Source: SAR202 cluster bacterium
GTDB lineage: Bacteria > Chloroflexota > Dehalococcoidia > Lucifugimonadales > UBA3495
Assembly (NCBI GenBank): GCA_016872385.1
Contig: VGZV01000016.1
Location: 1 to 52,943, forward strand
DNA length: 52,943 nt
Direction of reading: 5' to 3'
The translations under genes and the position numbers were made by a program. Shown piece after piece: positions 24,036 through 37,123 of this stretch (the first letter of the stretch is position 1; every line of letters begins with the position of its first letter). The notes beneath the pieces are model-generated. The model saw only the letters and a program-made list of their open reading frames with translations, searched no databases and was not told where the DNA came from.

Positions 24036-25487
24036 TTAAGCCAAAGAGGACGGCAAACTGGTCTGGCCGGTGAGGTAACGGTCAACGCCGCGGGCGGTCT
24101 CCCGTCCCTCAGCAATGGCCCAAACCACTAGGGATTGGCCGCGCACCATATCCCCTGCGGCAAACACCCCTGCAACGTTGGTCATACGGTTCCGGTCCAC
24201 TTTTACATTGCCCCGGTTATCCAGCTCCACGCCCAACTGGGCCAGCATGCCTTCCGGCTCTGGCTGGACAAACCCCATAGCCAGCAGCACCAATTCGGTC
24301 TCAATGACAAACTCGCTGCCGGCAACTTCTTTCATGGCAGGCCGGGCATTGGGGGATGGTGCGCTCCACTCCACCTTCACTCCATGCAGCCGCTGCACCC
24401 TGCCGTGGCTGCCCGAAAAGGACTTGGTGAGAATGTTGTAGTCCCGGACGCCCCCTTCTTCCTGGGAAGTGGAGGTGCGCAGGATAAGGGGCCATTGAGG
24501 CCACGGATTGTTGGGGCGGCGCTGGGCCGGTGGTTCCGGCAGCAGTTCATACTGATAAACAATCTCCGCCCCCTGGCGCAAGGCCGTGCCCAGGCAGTCG
24601 GAGCCAGTATCGCCACCCCCCAGAATCACTACCCGCTTGCCTTCGGCGCTGATGCGCTGGGACTGGGGTATCTTTTCGCCGGACAACAACCGGTTCTGCT
24701 GGCCCAAATACTCCAGGGCTAGATGCACGCCCTTCAACTCCCTGCCGGGAACGGGCAAGTCCCGGGGGCGGGTGCAGCCTCCCGCCAGGCATACCGCGTC
24801 AAAACTGGACTTCAACTCATCCACCAAAAAGTTGACGCCCACGTTCACGCCGGGGCGGAAGGTAATACCCTCTTCCGCCATCAGGTCCAGGCGGCGTTTC
24901 AGGACATCCTTTCCCAATTTGAAGTCCGGAATACCCAGGGCCAGCAAACCTCCAATGCGGTCGGCCCGCTCAAAGACCGTCACCCAGTGGCCCGCCCGGT
25001 TCAACTGCTGGGCCGCGGCCAGACCAGAAGGGCCTGAACCTACCACCGCCACCTTCTTGCCGGTGCGCAAGGCAGGCGGTTCAGCCTTAATCCAGCCTTC
25101 GGCAAAGCCGCGATCGGCAATCTCCTTTTCCATGTACTCAATGGTCACAGGGTCGGAGTTAATGTTGAGGACGCAGGAGGCTTCGCAGGGGGCCGGACAG
25201 ATACGGCCCGTGACTTCTGGGAAGTTGTTGGTGCTAAGCAGGATTTCCAGGGCTTTGCGCCAGTTGCCCAGGTACGCCTGGTGATTGAACTCCGGGATAA
25301 CGTTCCCCAGGGGGCAGCCCATGTGGCAAAAAGGCACGGCGCAATCCATGCACCGTCCCCCCTGCTTTCTGGCCTGCTGCTCAGTCCAGCGCTGGTAAAA
25401 CTCCCGGTAGTGGTGCCTGCGTTCCTGGGCCGACTGCCGCTCCGGCGGTTCCCGGCCAAATTCTACAAATCCTGTGGGGTTACCCAT
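24036..25487 (-). CDS. gltD: glutamate synthase small subunit (NAD(P)H-dependent)
   Basis: The beta subunit passes electrons from NAD(P)H via FAD and iron-sulfur clusters to GltB. At 483 residues it is of normal length. The N-terminal Cys-rich region CMDCAVPFCHMGCPLGN and ICPAPCEASCVLNINSDPV holds the clusters. VAVVGSGPSGLAAAQQLNRA is the FAD-binding motif, VVILGGGDTGSDCLGTALR the nucleotide-binding motif, and GVFAAGDMVRGQSLVVWAIAEGR the C-terminal FAD contact. It is read on the same strand as gltB, with a decayed uma2 gene between them. Confidence 0.96.
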   Translation of the reverse strand: MGNPTGFVEFGREPPERQSAQERRHHYREFYQRWTEQQARKQGGRCMDCAVPFCHMGCPLGNVIPEFNHQAYLGNWRKALEILLSTNNFPEVTGRICPAPCEASCVLNINSDPVTIEYMEKEIADRGFAEGWIKAEPPALRTGKKVAVVGSGPSGLAAAQQLNRAGHWVTVFERADRIGGLLALGIPDFKLGKDVLKRRLDLMAEEGITFRPGVNVGVNFLVDELKSSFDAVCLAGGCTRPRDLPVPGRELKGVHLALEYLGQQNRLLSGEKIPQSQRISAEGKRVVILGGGDTGSDCLGTALRQGAEIVYQYELLPEPPAQRRPNNPWPQWPLILRTSTSQEEGGVRDYNILTKSFSGSHGRVQRLHGVKVEWSAPSPNARPAMKEVAGSEFVIETELVLLAMGFVQPEPEGMLAQLGVELDNRGNVKVDRNRMTNVAGVFAAGDMVRGQSLVVWAIAEGRETARGVDRYLTGQTSLPSSLA

Positions 25488-25499
25488 ATGGCTATATGT

Positions 25500-25832
25500 T
25501 CAACTTTCGTTGGTTTCGGCAATGTTGCTGGCGAACCATTCCGCCAGGGGGAGCTTCCAGGCGGGCGCCACGTCCTGGCCGTCCAGGGTATCGCTGGCGG
25601 TTAGGATGGTCACGTCAGCTGCCGGCAAGCCAGTGCCCGTCATAAAAACCTCGCCAAGCCTGTGGCCCCCAACGTACTCATATAAGCTGCAACACAGTTT
25701 CATAGCCAGGATGCCATGATCCGCGAAGGCCAAGGAGCACTTCTTCAGCTTCCCTTTGACCAGTTCATACCGCCAGCCGTCGCCGGGCAGTTGCAGCAAT
25801 TCTTTTGCGGTGAAGGCTTTGGCGCTAGTCAT
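25500..25832 (-). pseudogene. Uma2-family endonuclease remnant with the catalytic core deleted
   Basis: 110 residues keep the Uma2 (DUF820) N-terminus (FTAKELLQLPGDGWRYELVKG, then GHRLGEVFMTGTGL) and its very end (TLDGQDVAPAWKLPLAEWFA). The usual middle of about 80 residues, where the PD-(D/E)xK catalytic residues lie (RAPDVAFV and the later E-x-K strand), is absent. The join falls near LPAADVTIL. The frame is intact, so a short protein may still be made. It occupies the gap between gltB and gltD, so the operon was probably invaded and the guest then lost its core. Confidence 0.75.
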
Positions 25833-25859
25833 GGCAGTGCGCTGGCTACCACAGGGCGT

Positions 25860-30413
<4,554 letters not shown>

Positions 30414-30599
30414 AGCCACTATCCCTGCAAGGGAAACTTGATTTGGTTTGGCTGCGCCGCCCTTTCCAGCACGGCGGCAACCTTTAAGCTGCCCCCACAA
30501 CTCCCTATCCGGATGACTGACAATGACCCTTCGAAAGTTCGTTAAATATATCACAATCAACGGGGGTTGAACACTTATTATACTGCTGGCCGCACTCAC

Positions 30600-31038
30600 T
30601 GGGTAGTGGCAAACTTGGGGAAACCCCAGAGCCGTTTCATTCTCACAGGAGGTGGGGCAGACCTATGTGTCTGACCTGTGGACGGCAGTCTGACCAGGGG
30701 CGCACCTGCGTGTGCGCCCCTGCGGACGCTGAAAGCGTGTTTACAAAGTTGTTGGGCGGGACGCAGCCTCGAAGCAATCCTGCTGGAATGAAAAGACTCT
30801 GCTGCTGCCACCCTCTCAGGGGACTGTAGGGGCGCTGCTTGCTGGGCCCTGTCTCCATACCGGAGCGCAGTTAGTCCCGACCTGCCGGGACGCCCCTGCA
30901 GAAAGGCCGAAAATGAAAAGACCCTGTTGACGAAACCAGGGCCATTACATTCTCACCGGACGAAAGATGCAGTCCTGGTTCAGGCGACGGCCTGCAAGCG
31001 TTTGTCCTGGGTAAGCACTGCGTTAGCTCTGACCCAAG
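30600..31038. repeat. spacer filled with degraded E-type and other palindromes
   Basis: No gene is supported here. Visible are GGGGCAGACCTATGTGTCTG (E core), GGGGCGCACCTGCG/CGTGTGCGCCCC, and GTAGGGGCG...CGCCCCTGCAG, plus two copies of a GAAAAGAC(T)C(C)TG...CATTCTCA border. It reads as several overlapping decayed repeats. Confidence 0.5.
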
Positions 31039-31641
31039 CTACGGGACAACGTCCACAACACCGCCCCAACTGTAGCCGCCTGCGCCGCCGCCCCAGCAGC
31101 CGCTGGGCTGGCCTTCGCCCAGGAACGTGACGGTGTGCACATCCTTAGTCGCCTGGCCCAAGTCCAGCACACCGGTGCTCAGCGGCAAGGCGTTATAGGG
31201 GGCCGGAGCGCTTGTCCATCCCAGGTAGCCAGAGGTGAGCGCCTCCCGGCCGTCCAGCTGGACGCGGACGCGCAAGGAGGAACAATGGGTGCGCGGCACC
31301 GAATACTCGACCTTTATGTGGCCTTTGGTGGCAACGGAAACCGAATAGCCTGGCAAGCAGGGCTGCCCCTGGTTAGTGCAATATATAACAAATGAGTAAC
31401 GCAACCGGCCATCGGATTGAAGAGAGCCAGAAGGCGCAGGACTGGGGGCGATGATGGGCTGGCCGGAACTGCTGCCTCCGGATCGTATCTCATAGCGGTA
31501 GTACGGACTGGAACTAGACAGCACCGTATTGTCCGCCACTGCCACCACTCCGGCAACAAATACCGGCCCAATGGCCAGAGCCATCAGAATAGCAAGCCAC
31601 TTGACTTCGTCCGGGATGCCCCAGCGGCCGCGCTCCGGCAT
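31039..31641 (-). CDS. membrane-anchored secreted-domain protein of unknown function, 200 aa
   Basis: Residues about 14-37 (VKWLAILMALAIGPVFVAGVV) form one N-terminal membrane anchor. The rest should be outside the membrane and is rich in Ser/Gly/Tyr, with a Gly-Trp-rich C-terminus (GCWGGGAGGYSWGG). Two Cys (CTNQGQPC) are spaced as a possible disulfide, and VQLDGREALTSGYLGW looks beta-rich. I do not recognise a family. It starts 27 bases after the end of the preceding small membrane gene on the same strand, so the two are likely one operon. Confidence 0.65.
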   Translation of the reverse strand: MPERGRWGIPDEVKWLAILMALAIGPVFVAGVVAVADNTVLSSSSPYYRYEIRSGGSSSGQPIIAPSPAPSGSLQSDGRLRYSFVIYCTNQGQPCLPGYSVSVATKGHIKVEYSVPRTHCSSLRVRVQLDGREALTSGYLGWTSAPAPYNALPLSTGVLDLGQATKDVHTVTFLGEGQPSGCWGGGAGGYSWGGVVDVVP

Positions 31642-31668
31642 TGGTCATTACCGCCCTAATTCAGCTTA

Positions 31669-32087
31669 CTAACCGCGGCGTGAGGCCGGGGCAGCCATAA
31701 ACTGGCTGGGTTGCAGTTCAATAAGCCGGTCCAGGGACTGGAGCGCATCGTTCTCTGCCTTTTCCCGCAGCCGGTAGGTGCGCAGCAAGAGCATGACTCC
31801 AACGCCAACGGCTACCAGCGCTGCAATAACCAGCACGGCCAATTGGGCCGCCGCCCACCAGGGCACACCCCCGCCAGAGGAGTTGGCCAGAGCCGTCAGG
31901 CCCCCCCTGCCCCAGCTACCATACCAATCGCGCCGGCCACCATAGCCCCGTACTGGAGCATGTCCCGATTGTACCGATTGGCCGTTTCCCTGGCCCGGTG
32001 CCACACCTTCAGCGCCGCAATTAAATTTCCGTCCGTCAACTGGGGCGCCGCCTGCTGTAAAGCCCCCTGAACCTGCTGGCTTGCCAT
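31669..32087 (-). pseudogene. small membrane protein with a frameshift at a G7 tract
   Basis: From ATG 32087 (AGGAGG about 14 bases upstream) the frame reads 63 residues: a helical segment (LTDGNLIAALKVWHRARETA) and a glycine-rich hydrophobic part, ending just after seven Gs (31901-31907). With one more G, the frame runs on into GLTALANSSGGGVPWW, a membrane segment (AQLAVLVIAALVAVGVGVML) and a charged tail ending at 31669, a sensible protein of about 140 residues. The other frame alone has no good start. So this is a homopolymer slip, real or technical, or a slippery-site product. No family recognised. Confidence 0.6.
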
Positions 32088-32138
32088 GTTTGTATATGCA
32101 ACCTCCTGTCACTCTTCCCAATATATCTGGAGAGATGC

Positions 32139-33227
32139 CTAGTCACCCTTCAAGTCAGCGACTCTTGAACCAACCTCATTCATCAGCAGCCGGAGGCACT
32201 CGTGCTCCCACTCCGGGTCGTCCGGGTCCTGGGTGATGGCCAGCAACTGACCAAAGCCGCCCACCTGCTGATAGAGATGGCGGATGCGCTGGGCGCATTC
32301 CTTGGGATCGCCCACAATCCAAACGTTTTCCATCATGTAGTCCACAGTCATGGCGTCGTCAGGCATGTTGGGGTCCAGCTTGGTGGCCGCCAGCTGCCCG
32401 TAGCCCCTGCGGTTGGGGAACTGGTGCTGCACGTAGTTGCGGCCCAGCACCTCCCTGGCCCGCTCCCGCGCCAATTGGGAAGTCTCCGCCACAAAAATGT
32501 CCCGTGCTACCCGCCAGTCCCGGCGGTCCATCTCCCGGCCGTGGCTGGCGGCGGCCTCTGACACCACTTCCCAGTGGCCTTTCAAGTGCTGGGGAGCCAG
32601 GTTGGAGCTACTCATGGGAATCCAACCCCGTTCCCCGGCAATTTTGATGGAGTCAGAACCCAGGGAGGTGCCCGCCACGCCGATGGGCGGGTGCGGCTTC
32701 TGGTAGGGCTTCATATAAAGGCCCCGCTCCTTGGTAGCGTCCAGGGCTGGGGCTTCAATATTGAAGAACTGGCCGTGGTAGCTGAATTTCCCGTCAGCCT
32801 CCCACATTTTCAGCACAATGTCCAGGACTTCCGCGGAGCGCTGCCGGACTTCCCTGCCTTGTTTGGGGTCCAGGCCAAACATTTCCAGGTCCGTGGGGAT
32901 GGCGCGGGCGCCAATGCCCCAGTAGAAACGGCCCCGGGCCAAGTGGTCCAGCATGGCGATGCGGTGGGCCAGCTCGATGGGGTTCTGCACTGCCAGCAAG
33001 GTGACGCCGGTGCCCAGGATGATGCGCTCGGTCATGGCCAGGGCCTTGGCTATGAGCAAGTCCGGGGCCGGGGCGTTCTCCCAGCGCTCGCTGAAATGCT
33101 GGCCAATCCAAGCCTCATGGTAGCCCAACTGGTCGGCCAGGGCGATTAATGCCAGGTCCCGGTCGTAGGAGTCGGCAAAGGTGCGGTACGGCGGGTGCAG
33201 GGGCATCATGAACAGTCCAAACTGCAT
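32139..33227 (-). CDS. LLM-class (luciferase-like) flavin-dependent oxidoreductase 3
   Basis: A 362-residue luciferase-like monooxygenase. It opens with MQFGLFMMPLHPPYRTFADS and shows LADQLGYHEAWIGQHFSERW, IILGTGVTLLAVQNPIELA, DHLARGRFYWGIGARAIPTD and PYQKPHPPIGVAGTSLGS; the C-terminal WIVGDPKECAQRIRHLYQQ is the usual late signature. ATG 33227 was chosen because GGGAGGGAG lies directly upstream; the frame could begin 5 codons earlier. It is monocistronic by position. It differs clearly from the two LLM genes at 19-22 kb in the active-site strand (GQHFSE rather than GEHHSA or VEHHFL), so substrates probably differ. Confidence 0.92.
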   Translation of the reverse strand: MQFGLFMMPLHPPYRTFADSYDRDLALIALADQLGYHEAWIGQHFSERWENAPAPDLLIAKALAMTERIILGTGVTLLAVQNPIELAHRIAMLDHLARGRFYWGIGARAIPTDLEMFGLDPKQGREVRQRSAEVLDIVLKMWEADGKFSYHGQFFNIEAPALDATKERGLYMKPYQKPHPPIGVAGTSLGSDSIKIAGERGWIPMSSSNLAPQHLKGHWEVVSEAAASHGREMDRRDWRVARDIFVAETSQLARERAREVLGRNYVQHQFPNRRGYGQLAATKLDPNMPDDAMTVDYMMENVWIVGDPKECAQRIRHLYQQVGGFGQLLAITQDPDDPEWEHECLRLLMNEVGSRVADLKGD

Positions 33228-33388
33228 ACTCTCCCTCCCCAATCAGGCCTGCTGAACCAGCTGGGCGCTGGGTGGCCAAATTGGCGTGATGGTACGGCAG
33301 CCCCAACACCATGTCAAGGCCATGTTTGCGCTACAATGGAGTCACGCCAGTCCCAAGACAGCGACAAGCAACACTGGAGAGAAGGAAC

Positions 33389-34216
33389 ATGGCAGTATTC
33401 GGCTCCCGCACCGGAGTAGCAGTGGTGGAGGTTTACGGCATTATTGGCGCACGGGTGCGCGCGCCGGTGTACACTCGCCTGTTCGATGCGGTGGCCCGCA
33501 GCAGCCGGTTGCGGGCGCTGCTGCTGGACATAGACTCCCCCGGCGGTTCCGCATCGGCCTCCGAAGTGCTGTACCACAGCCTGCGGAAGGTGGGCAAGAC
33601 CAAGCCAGTGGTAGCCTACGTGCGGGGCACTGGCGCCTCCGGCGGGTACTACCTGTGCTGCGCCGCCAGCAAGGTGGTGGCGCTGCCCACGGCCCTGGTG
33701 GGATCCATTGGAGTGATTTCAGTGCGGCCGGTGCTGGAGCAGTTGCTGGGCAAGCTCGGGATGCAAGTGGCGGTGTTCAAGGGCGGGCGGCTGAAGGATA
33801 TGGGCGGGTTCTGGCGCAGCCCCACCGATGAAGAGTCCATGAAGTACCAGGAGCTAATCACCGAAATTTACGACAATTTTGTTGCGGTGGTGGCCCAGGG
33901 ACGCCACATGGAGGAAGGCAAAGTCCGGGAAGTGGCTACCGGCGAGGTATTTACGGCCCGCCGGGGCCAGGCGCTGGGGCTGGTGGACGAACTGGGCGAC
34001 TTTGACCGGGCGCTGGAACTGGCGGCAGAGCTGGGGGAGACCAGACCCAACCCCCTGTGGCTGCGGCCCCGGCGCTCCCTGGCTGACCGGTTTATGGGCC
34101 GGGCCAGCAGCCCGGCGCCGGGCATGGAAGCGCTGGCCGCTCCATTACAGCGGCTGCTGGCGGGCGGGATTTATTACCTGGAACCGTCCCACCTGCTGGA
34201 TGCTGGAACGGAATGA
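33389..34216 (+). CDS. SppA/S49-family serine-lysine protease
   Basis: A 275-residue member of the signal-peptide-peptidase A family. VAVVEVYGIIGA opens the crotonase-like core. LLLDIDSPGGSASASEVLY is the signature loop, VRGTGASGGYYLCCAAS carries the nucleophile Ser84, and FKGGRLKDMGGFWR carries the general-base Lys136, 52 residues later as in Bacillus SppA. TARRGQALGLVDELGD is the C-terminal signature. Unlike most SppA proteins it has no N-terminal membrane anchor. GAAGGAAC precedes ATG 33389. The gene ends exactly where the remains of a vapC gene on the other strand stop. Confidence 0.9.
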   Translation: MAVFGSRTGVAVVEVYGIIGARVRAPVYTRLFDAVARSSRLRALLLDIDSPGGSASASEVLYHSLRKVGKTKPVVAYVRGTGASGGYYLCCAASKVVALPTALVGSIGVISVRPVLEQLLGKLGMQVAVFKGGRLKDMGGFWRSPTDEESMKYQELITEIYDNFVAVVAQGRHMEEGKVREVATGEVFTARRGQALGLVDELGDFDRALELAAELGETRPNPLWLRPRRSLADRFMGRASSPAPGMEALAAPLQRLLAGGIYYLEPSHLLDAGTE

Positions 34217-34384
34217 AGCGTCCAAGACTGCCTCAGGCAGGCCTTGTTTCAAAACTCAACCGTCACACCGGCGAAAGCCGGTATCCAGGCCCCACGGGAC
34301 TTTTGCCAGATATGGATTCCGGCTTCCGCCGGAATGACGAGGGCGCTGTAGGGTACTTTTGAGGCAAGGCCCCTCAGGCATCAT
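34214..34384 (-). pseudogene. VapC (PIN toxin) 5' remnant split by a family G element
   Basis: Reading the minus strand from 34384 and removing the inserted element and one copy of its target duplication gives ATG ATG CCT GAG GCA GTC, then TTG GAC GCT TCA: MMPEAVLDAS. This is the canonical start of a VapC PIN domain, with the first catalytic Asp. It overlaps the last codons of the VapB-like gene by 11 bases, as usual in vapBC. After codon 10 the sequence becomes the end of the protease gene. The match is only 10 codons, but it is exactly where a vapC should begin. Confidence 0.55.
34240..34371. mobile_element. MITE-like element, family G, copy 2 (132 bp)
   Basis: GGCCTTGTTTCAAAAC and TTTTGAGGCAAGGCC are inverted ends. 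CCTCAGGCA occurs exactly at 34231-34239 and 34372-34380, a perfect 9-bp target duplication. The core is the C-type hairpin pair (CACCGGCGAAAGCCGGT; GATTCCGGCTTCCGCCGGAA). It sits within the vapB-vapC overlap. Confidence 0.9.
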
Positions 34385-34640
34385 AAGCTTCCACTCGGCG
34401 ATCCCGAATCAACTCCTCGCTGAGACTTCTGCCCTCAGGAATGTAATGGCGTACCAGCCTTCGGGCTTGCCTGACCGCCTCACGCAATACGAGCAAGCGG
34501 ACCTCGCCATCACTCAAGAGAAGAACTATTTGGTCGCCTGGTTTCAGGTCTAGGGCGCGCCGGTATTGGGCAGGAATGACTACTCTGCCACCTTCTGAAC
34601 AGGCAGAGCGCCCTTCGGCACGTACTCCTTTGACCCTCAC
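34374..34640 (-). pseudogene. VapB/AbrB-type antitoxin, 5' end replaced by repeat DNA
   Basis: The domain is clear from GGRVVIPAQYRRALDLKPGD (SpoVT/AbrB swapped hairpin, DNA-binding) through VRHYIPEGRSLSEELI, a typical VapB C-terminus that binds the toxin. The first 10 or so residues of a normal VapB are missing: upstream of GGRVV the frame is D-repeat sequence, which also occurs at 18888-18955. The nearest in-frame start is a GTG at 34640 inside the repeat, with GGAGGGG touching it. Its toxin partner is destroyed. A residual repressor could still be made. Confidence 0.72.
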
Positions 34641-34770
34641 CCCCTCCGTTCCCCCGCTCCCGCTTTCCGGGAATGGGGGAAGAAATGGGCATTTTGGGGG
34701 ACACCCCATCCTTCCTGGGAAGGACGGCAGGGGCTGTGCCCCCTGCACCCTCGTTGATTTCAACAAAGGC
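34598..34770. repeat. D-type repeat, uninterrupted copy
   Basis: On the minus strand it reads TTGTTGAAATCAACGAGG, then CCGTCCTTCCCAGGAAGGAT, CCCGGAAAGCGGGAGCGGGG and GAGGGGGTGAGGGTC, the same order as 18552-18975 without the insertion. It keeps only one inverted end; the other (GGTTGATTTCAACAGAG in the 18-kb copy) is lost at the junction with the antitoxin gene. Confidence 0.75.
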
Positions 34771-34774
34771 AACC

Positions 34775-34922
34775 CCTAACAAAATGCCGAAGCTGTCACC
34801 CTGAGTCCTTGGGCTGAAGGACGAAGGGTCTGGGGTGGGGCAAACGCCCGCCACCCCAGACCCTTCGTCGTCCCGATGTCATCGGGCCTCCTCAAAATGA
34901 CATCCGTCATTTTGTTGTTAGG
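34775..34922. mobile_element. MITE-like element, family B, copy 4
   Basis: CCTAACAAAATGCCGAAG and TCATTTTGTTGTTAGG are the ends (the right one with a GTT duplication). The core is TCCTTGGGCTGAAGGACGAA and CCCGATGTCATCGGG. It abuts the D repeat. Confidence 0.72.
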
Positions 34923-34982
34923 CACTCTTGGATTTCTCTTCGCTGCGTTCCTCACAATGCCAGTTTTCAGGCAAGCCTTACC

Positions 34983-35792
34983 CTAGGCGCTCGCACCCTC
35001 CAGCCGCTTGGCCTCCTGCCACAGGGCCTCTTTTTCGGCCAGGGTCAGGGCAGCAAAGTCCAGGCCCCGCTGGGCGGCCAGTTCCTCCATTTTCAGGTAA
35101 CGCCCCTGGAAGCGGCGGCTGGACTGGCGCAGGGCATCCTCGGCGTGAAGTCCCATCCACCGGGACAAGTTCACCAGGGCAAAGAGGAGGTCGCCCAGCT
35201 CATGGGCCTTTTCCTTGGGACTGGCGGCGCGGCGCAGTTCGGCAATCTCCTCTTCCACCTTGTCCAGCACACCGGCAATGTCATCCCAGTCAAACCCGGC
35301 CTTGGAAGCCCGGTCTTGCATTAGCTGGGCGTAGGTGAGGGCCGGCAAGTCCCTGGGAATGCCCGTCACCGGCGATTGGACAGTCCCTTTCTGGCGCTTT
35401 TCCTGTTCTTTTAGCTTTTCCCAGTTGCGTTCCACCTCCCGCGCATCGGCCACGGTGGCATCGCCAAAGACGTGGGGATGACGGCGCACCAGCTTTCGGT
35501 TGATGCTGCTCAAGGCGTCGGCCAGGGTAAACGCGCCAGCTTCGGCGGCAATCTGGGCGTGGAAGGCCACCTGCACCAGCAGATCGCCCAACTCCTCAGC
35601 TAGCAGCCCAGGCTCCCCCCGGTCAATGGCCTCCAGCACCTCGTAACACTCCTCCAGCAAATTGCGCTTGAGGGAGGAATGGGTCTGCTCCCGGTCCCAG
35701 GGGCAGCCGCCGGGGGCACGGAGCCGCGCCACAATATCCACCAGGGTGTGGAACTGTCCCAGTTCAGATTCTGAAAAAGGGTTGTCAGGCAT
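34983..35792 (-). CDS. mazG: nucleoside triphosphate pyrophosphohydrolase
   Basis: Hydrolyses NTPs to NMPs and PPi, a house-cleaning and stringent-response-related enzyme. 269 residues with two MazG modules. The first has LRAPGGCPWDREQTHSSLKR, LLEECYEVLEAID and EELGDLLVQVAFHAQIA (the EExxE...ExxD Mg-binding pattern). The second has GFDWDDIAGVLDKVEEEIAEL and KAHELGDLLFALVNLSRWMG. RRHPHVFGD is the linker signature. The length matches E. coli MazG. It diverges from the DUF1461 gene, with a spacer of about 80 bases between their starts. Confidence 0.95.
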   Translation of the reverse strand: MPDNPFSESELGQFHTLVDIVARLRAPGGCPWDREQTHSSLKRNLLEECYEVLEAIDRGEPGLLAEELGDLLVQVAFHAQIAAEAGAFTLADALSSINRKLVRRHPHVFGDATVADAREVERNWEKLKEQEKRQKGTVQSPVTGIPRDLPALTYAQLMQDRASKAGFDWDDIAGVLDKVEEEIAELRRAASPKEKAHELGDLLFALVNLSRWMGLHAEDALRQSSRRFQGRYLKMEELAAQRGLDFAALTLAEKEALWQEAKRLEGASA

Positions 35793-35871
35793 GGCAAGAT
35801 TATAGAAGAGGGGTTGTTGCCGGACAAGTCACGAGGTGTTACCGTAACCGGACGGCTGTTTGGGAGGTAAC

Positions 35872-36618
35872 GTGCAACTGCTGCGCCGTGTGCCAGGGGC
35901 GCTGTTTGTGATGGCCGTGCCCCTGTTCCTGATTTGCGCCAGCGTGGCCTGGGCGGTGAACGACCCAGGCGTATATTGGCGCGGCTTCCAGAAGCACCAG
36001 GTCTCACTCTATACGGGGATTGCCGATGACGACCTGAAACGAGTGGGGGCAGACATACGGCGTTACTTCAATTCCGCCCAGGAACCCCTGACGGTGCGCA
36101 CCCGCATCTTTGGGCAGGAACAAGAGTTGTTCAAGGAGCGGGAGGTGTTGCACATGCGGGACGTAAAGCGCCTGTTCTGGGGAGTTTACGTTATGGGAAG
36201 CTTGTGCGGCATCTACCTGGGGGCCGTTACAATCCTGGGGCTGCGCCGCCAGGGTCGCGGCTTCCTGCCGCGGCTGGCCGGACTGACTTTAATGGGAGGC
36301 ATACTGACCCTGGGCCTGGCAATGGTGGTGGGGGCTTTCTCCCTTACCGGCTTCAGCAGCCTGTTCCTGCTGTTCCACCAGATAAGCTTTGGCAACGACC
36401 TGTGGCAGCTGGACCCCGCCACGGACTACCTGCTGGCGCTGTTTCCCCTGGGTTTCTGGTTCGACGTCACCATGCTGGTGGCGGCACTGACCGTCACCGG
36501 TGCGCTGGCGTTATCGGCGGCGTCAGGCGCATGGCTTTATTTGCACCGCCAGCAGGGGGAGCAACAGGACCACCCTGAGCCACCAGCCAATTCTTCAAGC
36601 GATACGCAACTAACCTAG
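35872..36618 (+). CDS. DUF1461 / TIGR01906-family integral membrane protein
   Basis: A 248-residue membrane protein with about five transmembrane segments (roughly residues 9-27, 104-124, 137-162, 200-222 by eye, with a short one near 175). The signature FHQISFGNDLWQLDPATDY followed by LALFPLGFWFDV identifies DUF1461. The long extracytoplasmic loop after the first helix contains the segment where YFNS and MRDVK occur in this family. The start is GTG 35872, with GGGAGGTAAC just before it; TTG 35860 is less likely. No function is established for the family. Confidence 0.88.
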   Translation: MQLLRRVPGALFVMAVPLFLICASVAWAVNDPGVYWRGFQKHQVSLYTGIADDDLKRVGADIRRYFNSAQEPLTVRTRIFGQEQELFKEREVLHMRDVKRLFWGVYVMGSLCGIYLGAVTILGLRRQGRGFLPRLAGLTLMGGILTLGLAMVVGAFSLTGFSSLFLLFHQISFGNDLWQLDPATDYLLALFPLGFWFDVTMLVAALTVTGALALSAASGAWLYLHRQQGEQQDHPEPPANSSSDTQLT

Positions 36619-36667
36619 TCCAGGAATGACAATTCCTGTACCATCAGCCGAAGGATCAGGAACCTGG

Positions 36668-36797
36668 TAGTGTATCAAGTCGCTTAAAGACTCGACTCAT
36701 CACACCGGCAAAAGCCAGTGTCCAGATACAGGATATATACAGTTCTCCCCTGGATTACGGCTTCCGCCGGAATGATGAATGGACAACTGATACACTA
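36668..36797. mobile_element. MITE-like element, family C1, copy 2
   Basis: TAGTGTATCA and TGATACACTA bound the element, with TA at each edge. The core is the ACCGGCAAAAGCCAGTGTCC and ATTACGGCTTCCGCCGGAAT hairpin pair. Confidence 0.75.
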
Positions 36798-36879
36798 ATG
36801 GAATCTGGGGGCCAGCGGAGATAACCTTCCCCAAATTCTTCGGTCGCTAGGTTCCCTGCCAGCCCGCGTGAGAATTCCT

Positions 36880-36960
36880 TTCAGTCTACCCCTTGGTAAG
36901 GGGTAGCTAGAGGGGGGTGGGACACCCCACCCTGCCCTCCCCTTGGTAAGGGGGAAATTA
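36880..36960. repeat. small palindromic repeat pair
   Basis: ACCCCTTGGTAAGGGGTAGC and CTCCCCTTGGTAAGGGGGAA are two tandem hairpins of one type around GGGGTGGGACACCCCACCC. No gene is supported in this spacer. Confidence 0.55.
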
Positions 36961-36964
36961 TCAA

Positions 36965-37096
36965 CAGTGTATCAATTAGCCGTTCGTCATTCCGGCTTAC
37001 GCCGGGATCCAGGAAAATACTAAACCATGTGAATATCTGGGCATCCCGACTTGTCGGGGTGCGACGAGTTAAAGCTCGTGGCAAACTGATACACTA
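36965..37096. mobile_element. MITE-like element, family C1, copy 3
   Basis: CAGTGTATCAATT and AACTGATACACTA are the inverted ends. The core hairpins appear in the order CATTCCGGCTTACGCCGGGA, then GCATCCCGACTTGTCGGGGT, reversed relative to copy 1. Confidence 0.75.
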
Positions 37097-37123
37097 CCCA
37101 CTACCGAATTGTCACACACGCCT

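Noticed and set aside
30927..31130. 67-codon ORF in the spacer after gltB
   Set aside because: It is composed of repeat DNA and the antisense of the next gene, with no ribosome site.
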